Origin: JAAZVM01 sp041642635
GTDB lineage: Bacteria > Patescibacteriota > Gracilibacteria > BD1-5 > UBA6164
Assembly: GCA_041642635.1 (NCBI GenBank)
Contig: JBEPWB010000068.1
Coordinates: 1 to 5,096 of the forward strand
Direction of reading: 5' to 3'
Length of the DNA: 5,096 nt
Positions 1 to 5,096 of the stretch are shown in pieces. The notes beneath the pieces were generated by a model. That model saw nothing but the letters and a program-made list of their open reading frames with translations, was not told the origin of the DNA and did no database searches. A program made the translations under genes and the position numbers. The first letter of the stretch is position 1. Each line of letters opens with the position of its first letter.

Positions 1-245
1 TAAGATAAATATGATTTTGCTAAATCTATATTATTAGAATAATTTTCGTTATTCTCATAAAAGTTAATAGCTTCTAATAACTTTCATTCTTCCATTAAAA
101 CTGTTCAAGTATTTGTGTTATCATAATAATTTTCTTGATTATTACTTTGTTCAATATTTTGAGAATTATCAGGAACTTCTTGAATATCTTTATCAGAACA
201 AGAATATAGAAATAGGAGAGTTATAATAACAAATAGTTTTTTCAT
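1..245 (-). CDS. Small lipoprotein, N-terminal part (UGA=Gly), paralogue of the lipoprotein at 2855
   Basis: Reading leftward from the ATG at 245-243, 81 codons stay open to the window edge if the two in-frame TGA codons are glycine; the C-terminus lies outside. The protein starts MKKLFVIITLLFLYSC, a Lys-Lys n-region, a hydrophobic core and a lipobox L13-Y14-S15-C16. It should therefore be exported, lipidated on Cys16 and anchored to the outer face of the cytoplasmic membrane. A polar Asn/Gln/Asp-rich linker follows (about residues 17-46), then a helical segment with the sequence LMEEGKLLEAINFYENNENY that looks like the start of a TPR-type repeat. The first 33 residues match the lipoprotein at 2855 except Phe5 versus Leu5; after that only weak similarity remains (VLMEEG..EAIN against VLIDSG..QAIN). 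The start is supported by the signal peptide and by conservation of the same ATG in the paralogue. No Shine-Dalgarno sequence is visible. Function is unknown; a TPR scaffold lipoprotein is the best inference. Confidence 0.8.
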
Positions 246-309
246 AATTATTATAAATTATTTATTAAAGTATAATAATATTAACATATTTTTTTATAGT
301 TAACAAAAA
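147..309 (-). repeat. Inverted repeat arm A (163 bp), pairs with 2791-2953
   Basis: Read on the minus strand, this stretch matches 2791-2953 without gaps: position p on the right corresponds to 3100-p on the left. I count 5 mismatches in 163 positions, about 97% identity: three upstream of the ATG and two within the first 33 codons. The arm contains the T-rich upstream region, the TATACT and TATAAT elements, the start codon, the signal peptide and the lipobox of the minus-strand lipoprotein. Similarity stops abruptly at codon 34, and just beyond the T-run upstream. Confidence 0.93.
269..274 (-). promoter_or_regulatory. Possible -10 element for the minus-strand lipoprotein
   Basis: On the minus strand this reads TATACT, one base from the TATAAT consensus, 23 nt before the ATG. 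It is conserved exactly at 2826-2831 in front of the paralogue. No convincing -35 lies at normal spacing. A second TATAAT (255-250) lies only 4 nt before the ATG and would give an essentially leaderless transcript. The sequence does not decide between them, and in DNA this AT-rich such hexamers also arise by chance. Confidence 0.35.
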
Positions 310-322
310 GTATATAGTTTTT

Positions 323-350
323 TTGTAATTTTTTGATTATTTATTATAAT
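323..350 (+). promoter_or_regulatory. Probable pnp promoter (TTGTAA - 16 nt - TATAAT)
   Basis: TTGTAA at 323-328 (4 of 6 to TTGACA) and a perfect TATAAT at 345-350 are 16 nt apart, a normal sigma-70-type spacing. Transcription would start near 357-358, exactly at the base of the long hairpin at 357-475, leaving a leader of about 140 nt before the pnp ATG. The geometry supports the call. AT-rich background makes chance hexamers common, so it remains a prediction. Confidence 0.55.
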
Positions 351-356
351 TTGAGC

Positions 357-475
357 AAGTATTTTTTAAAAGAATAACTAAATGATGAAATGTTTTAGTA
401 AATTTTTTGTTTTTAATTTTTTTAAATTAAATATTTATTAAAATATTTCATTATTTGTTCTTTTAAAAAATATTT
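357..475 (+). promoter_or_regulatory. Long imperfect hairpin in the pnp 5' leader, candidate RNase III/PNPase autoregulation element
   Basis: Positions 357-374 pair with 458-475 (18 bp) and 380-403 pair with 433-456 (24 bp). The two helices are separated only by an asymmetric internal loop (375-379 against 457). The terminal region 404-432 is T/A-rich. In pnp-sense RNA the only non-Watson-Crick pairs are four G.U wobbles (G359, G384, G392, G398); in the opposite RNA these become C.A mismatches, so the structure fits a pnp-sense transcript best. It lies between the predicted promoter and the ATG at 499. In E. coli the pnp leader forms a long stem that RNase III cuts, after which PNPase removes the short 5' strand and destabilises its own mRNA. 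Equivalence here is inferred from position and shape only. A bidirectional terminator is less likely, as no gene ends here. Confidence 0.6.
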
Positions 476-500
476 TTTATTTATTAAAAATATTTTTTAT
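461..500 (+). repeat. 20-nt tandem direct repeat abutting the pnp start codon
   Basis: Positions 461-480 and 481-500 are the same 20-nt unit with 2 differences; both share AAAAATATTTTTTAT. The first copy is largely within the right arm of the leader hairpin, and the second runs into the ATG at 499. The AAAAATATTTTT core is itself palindromic, so the two copies can also pair with each other next to the start codon. Replication slippage in AT-rich DNA is a sufficient explanation. Confidence 0.7.
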
Positions 501-2769
501 GATAAATTTGTCAGATAAAAATGCCACTAGATTGACTCCAGTCAAAAAAACTTATGATATAGAATGACAAAAAATAAGTTTTGAGTCTTGAAAATTATGA
601 CTTCTTATAAACTGAGCAGTTACAATTACAGATGAAAACGATAATGTTTTATTTGTTTCTACTGGTTTTAAAGAAGAATGATTAAACGAAAAAGCTGATT
701 TTTTTCCACTAGTTGTCGATTGGCAAGAAAAATTTTATGCTACTGGTAAAATTGGTTGAAATAGATTTCAAAAAAGAGAAGCTAGACCAAGCGATGAAGC
801 TACTTTGACAGCAAGACTTATTGATAGACCAATAAGACCAATGTTTCCAAAATGAATAATTAATGATACTCAAGTTATAGCTACTGTTTTATCTTCTAGC
901 GGAGAAAAAGAATTATGATTTTTATGAATTACTGGAGCTTCTATGGGTTTAATGATGGCTTGAACTCCTTTTGAATGACCAGTTGCTGGTTGTAAAATTT
1001 CTATGCTTGAAGATTGAAGTTATATCTTTAATCCGTCTTCAATAGAAGAAAAGTGAGCAAAATTAACTTTATTGACTGCTTGAACACTTGATGCTATAAC
1101 TATGGTTGAAGCTTGAGCTAGCGAGGTTAGTGATGAAGATATGGTAAAAGCTCTTGAAAAATCTCACGAAATAATAAAACATATTTGTAATTCACAAATA
1201 GATTTTGTTAATGAATATAGAGAAGTATTTTGAATAGCTGAAGCAAAAGCGTATTTTAATGTTCCAGATGTTTCTCTTTATGATCTTGTAAAAGATTATT
1301 TATCAGAAGAAAAAATGGAAGTTTTATACAACAAATGAAAAAAAGAATTTCAAAAGGCATTAAATACTTTAGATGTAGAAGTAAAAGAACATTTATTATC
1401 AAAATGATATAGTTTTGATAGCAATTTTGAGAATGAAGAAATGATTGTTGACGAAAACTCTATCTGAGCAATGGTTTACAAGAGAGTAAAAGAAGTAATG
1501 AGAAAAAATATCCTAGATCATGAAAAAAGACTTGATGGTAGAAAAATAGATGAAGTTAGAGAAGTTATTTGAGAAGTATGATTATTGCCTAGAACTCATG
1601 GTTCTGCACTTTTTCAAAGATGAATGACTCAATCACTTTCAATTACTACTCTTGGTTGACCTGATGATGTTCAAACTCTAGATTGAATGATGCCAGAATC
1701 AGAAAAAAGATACTTACATCACTATAATTTTCCTCCATATTCGGTTTGAGAAGTTAGAATGATGAGATGAGTTGGTAGAAGAGAAATCGGTCACTGAGCA
1801 TTAGCAGAAAGAGCTTTATTGCCAGTTTTACCAAGTGAAGACGAGTTTCCATACACGATAAGAGTTGTTTCAGAAATTACTACTTGTAATTGATCTAGCT
1901 CTATGGCTTCAGTTTGCTGATCAACAATGAGTTTGATGCACGCTTGAGTTCCAATAAAATCACCAGTTGCATGAGTTGCAATGTGAATGATTTATGATGA
2001 AGAAACTTGAAAATACAAAATACTTTCAGATATTCAAGCTCAGGAAGATTTTCTTTGAGATATGGATTTTAAAGTTGCTAGAACTGCAAAATGAATTACA
2101 GCAATGCAATTAGATGTAAAAATAAAATGATTAAAAATGGATGTTTTTAGAGAAGCATTCAAACAATCAAATGGAGCTGTTGAATATATACTTTGAGAAA
2201 TGTTAAAAGTTCAAAGTGCCCCAAATGAAAAATTATCAAAATATGCTCCATTAATTCTTAGTCTTCAAATCCCAGTTGATAAAATAAGAACTGTTATTTG
2301 AAAATGATGAGAAAATGTTCAAAGAATGGAAAAAGAACATTCTATAAGAATTTCTATTGCTGATGACTGAGTTGCTACAATAACTTCAGAAACTCAAGAA
2401 TGATGAGAAAAAGTAATTAATGAAATAAAAGAATTACTTTGGGTTCCAGAAGTTGGTTATAAATGAAAATGAAAAGTTGTAAAAATAATTGACTGAACAG
2501 GAGCAATCGTAGAGTTTAGATGAAAATCTTGAATGATACATGTTTCAAAATTAAGCTACAAAAGAATAGAAAAAGTTGAAGAAGTTTTAAATCTTTGAGA
2601 TGATGTTGATTTTGAAATTATTCAAGTTGATCTTGATAAATGAAGAGTTTGATTAAAAAGAGAATTAACTGAAACAGAAAAAGAAGAACAAAAAAAACAC
2701 GAAGAACAAAAAGCTAAAAAAATAGAAGTTGTAAAAAAAGAAGATAATAAAGAAGAGAAAAAAGATTAA
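499..2769 (+). CDS. pnp: Polynucleotide phosphorylase (polyribonucleotide nucleotidyltransferase), code 25
   Basis: The product is 756 residues, close to the usual PNPase length of about 700-750. The enzyme degrades RNA 3' to 5' by phosphorolysis, releasing nucleoside diphosphates, as a ring-shaped cytoplasmic trimer. The first RNase PH domain (about 20-150) contains FQKRE (90-94) and LIDRPIRPMFP. An all-helical segment follows (about 215-335). The second, catalytic RNase PH domain (about 345-550) starts LDGRKIDEVRE, with LPRTHGSALFQRG, then GSSSMASVCG (465-474) and DFLGDMDFK; Asp517, Asp523 and Lys525 match E. coli Asp486, Asp492 and Lys494. The KH domain (about 583-645) has GKGG at 601-604; the S1 domain (about 650-720) is followed by a Lys/Glu-rich tail to 756. 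I count 51 TGA and 15 GGN codons, TGA falling on family-invariant glycines, including three of the KH GKGG; TGG remains Trp. ATG 499 is the only start that keeps the N-terminus whole; no Shine-Dalgarno is visible. All arginines are AGA. Confidence 0.97.
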
Positions 2770-2793
2770 AAAACTACTAAAAAGTAGTTTTTT
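2768..2793 (+). terminator. Intrinsic terminator of pnp, overlapping its stop codon
   Basis: An 11-bp stem, 2768-2778 against 2783-2793, with an AAAA loop, runs into a T-run ending at 2795. The stem core is ACTACT/AGTAGT with A-T pairs below it. It is weak in G+C but well formed for this genome. The stem starts inside the TAA stop, and its 3' edge overlaps the outer end of inverted repeat arm B. Confidence 0.75.
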
Positions 2794-2953
2794 TTGTTTA
2801 GTATAAAAAAATATGTTATTATTATTATACTTTAATAAATAATTTATAATAATTATGAAAAAACTACTTGTTATTATAACTCTCCTATTTCTATATTCTT
2901 GTTCTGATAAAGATATTCAAGAAGTTCCTGATAATTCTCAAAATATTGAGCAA
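2791..2953 (+). repeat. Inverted repeat arm B (163 bp), pairs with 147-309
   Basis: This is the right-hand partner of arm A, with 5 mismatches over 163 gapless positions. It carries the upstream region, start codon and first 33 codons of the lipoprotein at 2855. The two arms face each other across 2481 bp that contain the pnp promoter, leader, coding sequence and most of its terminator. Within the shared codons only two bases differ (Leu5/Phe5, and GAG/GAA at codon 32). Confidence 0.93.
2826..2831 (+). promoter_or_regulatory. Possible -10 element of the lipoprotein/secreted protein operon
   Basis: TATACT lies 23 nt before the ATG at 2855 and is identical in the opposite arm. A TATAAT at 2845-2850 sits too close to the ATG for a normal leader but would suit a nearly leaderless mRNA. 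No clear -35 is seen at standard spacing. A promoter is needed here because a terminator lies just upstream; its exact position is uncertain. Confidence 0.35.
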
Positions 2954-4057
2954 AATTCAGATAGAAGTGATATAGAAGTGTTAATTGATTCTTGAAATTT
3001 CTCTCAAGCTATTAATCAAATTGAAAACTCTTGAGAATTTGAAGATTTAAGTGATGAAAATAAAAATTTATTAATTCATTCTTATCTTCAAGAATGAGTT
3101 TATGCTTACAAAGAAAATGAATATTCTCAAAAAGTTATTTCTATTCTTGAAAATAAAGAACAAAATTATCAAAATTTGTATTACTTAGGTTTTGCTAATG
3201 AAATAACAAAAAACTTTTCCGAAGCGTTAGATTTTTATAATCAAGCTTTAAAATTAGAAAATATTAATGACTCTCAAAGAGCTGTTTTGAATAATCAAAT
3301 CTGACATGTTTATGATTTAATGTGAGAAACTGAAAAAGCTTATAGTTTTTATTATGATGCTTACAATCTTGATAGTTCTAATGTAAATGTTTCTATAAAT
3401 ATTGCTAGATATCTTAATAAAACTGGTGATTATGAAAATGCAAAAGTATATTTTGATTATTGATTAAATACTAATGACAGTGCTTTAAAATCTGAAATTT
3501 ATTATTCTCTTAGTGGTTTAGAATACAAACTAAATCCTGAAAATCCAGATATTGATGCTTCTATTGAATATGCTGAAAATTCTATTGATACTAATCCGAA
3601 TTATCCAATGGGTTACGTTGCTTTAGCAAAAGCTTATTATATGTTAAATAGTGATGAATATTCTACTCAAATTGAAAACAATGCTTCTAAATCAATAGAA
3701 TTAAATCCTAATAATTCTTATGCTTATGAACTTTTATGATTATATTCTTTTGATAACTGAGAATATAAAAATGCTTATTCTTTATTATTAGAAGCAAAAA
3801 ACGTTATTGAGAATGACCCTATTTTGATGAATGATGAAAGAATTACATATATTGATTATATTAATAAATTGATGGCTTTTATTACATTATACCAAAAATT
3901 AGATTTTGAATCTGAAACTATTGAAGATGATTTAAATATGTTAATTAAAAATTGATACACAATATTTTTAGAAGAACAATTAGCTAGAAATAATTATTGA
4001 ATTTTTGGTGAAAAAAATTGAGAAATTGTTTCTAATATTTTATATAATAATCAATAA
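2855..4057 (+). CDS. TPR-repeat lipoprotein (UGA=Gly)
   Basis: The product is 400 residues, with 11 of 16 glycines encoded by TGA. It begins MKKLLVIITLLFLYSC: a lipoprotein signal peptide with lipobox L13-Y14-S15-C16, so the mature protein should be lipid-anchored and face outward. After an acidic, Asn-rich linker the chain is almost wholly helical. About six degenerate TPR-like units lie roughly at 104-137, 142-175, 176-208, 210-247, 250-285 and 286-320. Recognisable signatures include YYLGFANEITKNFSEALDFY, IARYLNKTGDYENAKVYF and LLGLYSFDNGEYKNAYSLL. TPRs are protein-binding scaffolds; no catalytic motif is visible. The C-terminal 80 residues are helical without clear repeats. The next gene starts 4 nt after this stop, so the two are probably one operon, and the lipoprotein may help export or anchor the secreted product (inference). 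The start is fixed by the signal peptide. The first 33 codons are nearly identical to the minus-strand paralogue. Confidence 0.9.
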
Positions 4058-4061
4058 AAGT

Positions 4062-5096
4062 ATGAAAAAAATTTTAATTTTAATAATTAGTTTTGCTTTT
4101 TTTCAGTCTACTTTTGCATTAGAACAAGAAGTTACATTAAAAGATTGAACAAGAGTAAAAGTAACTTGAGCAAACGAAGTTCAACTTTGACAATGGACTG
4201 AACATGCAGAAAATGCTAATAACTTAAGCGAACTTGCTGATCAAATGGAAAGAGATTGAGAATATGCAGGTACAACTCGTTCTGCTGATAGAGTTTCTTG
4301 TGCTAACTGAGCTGCTATTGAAAAAGTAAATGAAAACACTACACCTCCACCTCCACCACCAGAACCAAAACCAACTACTAGCTCTTCAAAAAGTTATGGA
4401 TGAAGTTGTTCAAGCTATATATCTAGTTGGTCGCCGTCATGGTCAAATTGTAGTGTAGAAGGTAGCTGGAATTCTAACTGAACTATAAATTGTAAACAAA
4501 CGAATAATTGGTCTGCTAATAGTTCTAGTTGTTGAACTAGAGTAACAACTACTACAACTACTTGTTTACTCGGAGATTGTACTTCTACTAGTTCTAGTTC
4601 TTGTGATAGCTCGTCTTGTCCATCTAATGCTCCTAGACCAGCAACTCAAACTGCTACTAAAACTATTTCTATGAACCTTTGAAGCTCATCTACAGATTCT
4701 AACTGAGCTTTTGCTAATAACTCTGACTCTAATTCTGTTAGTGTTAATATTTCTTGATATACTAATCAAAATAAACCTATTGTTGGTTGGTGAGATGCTT
4801 GAGTTTTTTCTAACTTCTCTGATACTTCTTGAATTAATTCAGATTTGATTAATAATTCTTGAAACGCTCTAAATTTTTCAGATGTTCCTAGTTCTGTTAA
4901 TATTGCTTGATCTTGAAGAAATTTTTCTTTTAATATTACTAACATAAAATCAAGAACTCCTTTTGTAAGCAATTCTTGAAAAATTAGTTTTGTAGCTTGA
5001 TCTACTCCTCTTGTATTAAGAAATATTAATTATAATTTTAAAAAACCTTTTACTTGATTTATTCAAACTAAAAGTCTTTTCTCTAATAATTGGGAT
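4062..5096 (+). CDS. Secreted Ser/Asn/Thr-rich protein with Cys/Trp repeats, 3' end outside the window (UGA=Gly)
   Basis: The first 345 residues are present and the frame is still open at the window edge; 20 of 25 glycines are TGA. A signal peptide MKKILILIISFAFFQSTFA with a probable cut after Ala19 indicates export without lipidation. Residues 20-92 form a charged N-terminal region with VTLKDGTRVKVTG. A proline run, P95-P100 followed by EPKP, separates it from a Cys/Trp-rich segment (about 110-190) with Cys at 116, 130, 144, 157, 168, 173, 181 and 186, plus an isolated Cys80. The rest is rich in Ser, Asn, Gly and short beta-type stretches such as ISFVAGSTPLVL, typical of surface adhesin or fibre-like proteins, but I recognise no named family. 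The ATG lies 4 nt after the TPR lipoprotein stop, suggesting co-transcription; AAAAG just upstream is at best a poor ribosome binding site. It could be a cell-surface or attachment protein; this is inference from composition and export only. Confidence 0.85.
4407..4532 (+). repeat. Degenerate 13-14-residue Cys/Trp repeat within the secreted protein
   Basis: Cys116, Cys130, Cys144 and Cys157 are spaced 14, 14 and 13 residues apart. Each interval holds a Trp 6-7 residues after the leading Cys (W123, W136, W150), with W127 extra. The consensus is C-x(5,6)-W-x(6,8)-C on a Ser/Asn background. The DNA copies are too diverged to be a recent tandem duplication, so the pattern is held at protein level. 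Disulfide bonding outside the cell is plausible. Confidence 0.6.

Noticed and set aside
147..309. Inverted repeats as the ends of an insertion sequence carrying pnp
   Set aside because: No transposase lies between them and no target duplications are seen; the arms are the 5' ends of paralogous genes rather than transposon termini.
404..432. Riboswitch or small RNA in the T-rich loop of the pnp leader
   Set aside because: It is homopolymer-rich with no conserved aptamer-like motif; only the flanking stem is informative.
357..475. Bidirectional terminator between converging genes
   Set aside because: The flanking genes are divergent, so no transcript ends here, and the predicted pnp promoter places the hairpin inside the pnp leader.
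499..2769. pnp as a decayed pseudogene full of stop codons
   Set aside because: Every in-frame stop is TGA, none is TAA or TAG before 2769, there is no frameshift, and the TGA positions coincide with conserved glycines.
499..2769. TGA read as tryptophan (Mycoplasma code 4) or as selenocysteine
   Set aside because: TGA sits at invariant glycines such as the KH GKGG and GSSSM, while TGG is used separately for Trp; 51 TGA codons in one housekeeping enzyme rules out selenocysteine.
4425..4580. Thrombospondin type 1 repeat suggested by WSPSWSNCS
   Set aside because: The local W/S/C resemblance is short; the following cysteine spacing and the Arg-rich strand of that domain are not clearly matched.
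4766..4972. Minus-strand open frame of 68 codons readable under the standard code
   Set aside because: It starts at a non-ATG codon, lies wholly antisense to the secreted-protein frame, has no recognisable protein features, and is open only because the sense strand is low-complexity.

Overview
The window reads sensibly only if UGA is glycine. Under the standard code the long reading frames are broken every few codons. With UGA as Gly (genetic code 25) three long frames and one partial frame open up, and the longest is an unmistakable polynucleotide phosphorylase. By hand count, 84 of 109 glycines in the four frames are TGA; both complete frames end in TAA, and no frame uses TGA as a stop. With the strong A+T bias and almost exclusive AGA arginine codons, this points to the candidate-phyla-radiation lineages that use code 25: Candidatus Gracilibacteria (BD1-5/GN02) or Absconditabacteria (SR1). 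The window alone does not separate the two.

Layout: (1) positions 245 down to 1, minus strand: the 5' part of a small lipoprotein gene that leaves the window. (2) 246-498: an AT-rich divergent intergenic region with promoter-like elements for both directions, a very long imperfect hairpin (357-475) placed as the 5' leader of pnp, and a 20-nt tandem repeat abutting the pnp start codon. (3) 499-2769: complete pnp, 756 residues, with both RNase PH domains, KH and S1. (4) 2768-2793: a hairpin plus T-tract terminator that begins inside the pnp stop codon. (5) 2855-4057: a complete 400-residue lipoprotein with TPR-type repeats, a paralogue of the minus-strand lipoprotein. (6) 4062 to the window end: a secreted Ser/Asn/Thr-rich protein with a Cys/Trp repeat segment, cut by the window edge, 4 nt behind the TPR lipoprotein and probably co-transcribed with it.

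Two observations stand out. First, pnp lies between two nearly perfect 163-bp inverted repeats (147-309 and 2791-2953, 5 mismatches). Each arm holds the promoter region and the first 33 codons of one lipoprotein gene. Beyond codon 33 the paralogues diverge abruptly, which suggests gene conversion between the arms and makes inversion of the pnp segment possible. Second, the pnp leader can fold into about 42 bp of nearly continuous double strand starting at the predicted transcription start. All four non-Watson-Crick pairs are G.U in the pnp-sense RNA. This resembles in outline the RNase III-cleaved pnp leader of E. coli, through which PNPase represses its own synthesis.

Functionally, pnp is housekeeping RNA turnover. 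The flanking genes encode exported, probably surface-exposed proteins whose partners and substrates cannot be told from sequence. No tRNA, rRNA, CRISPR array or insertion sequence was seen.
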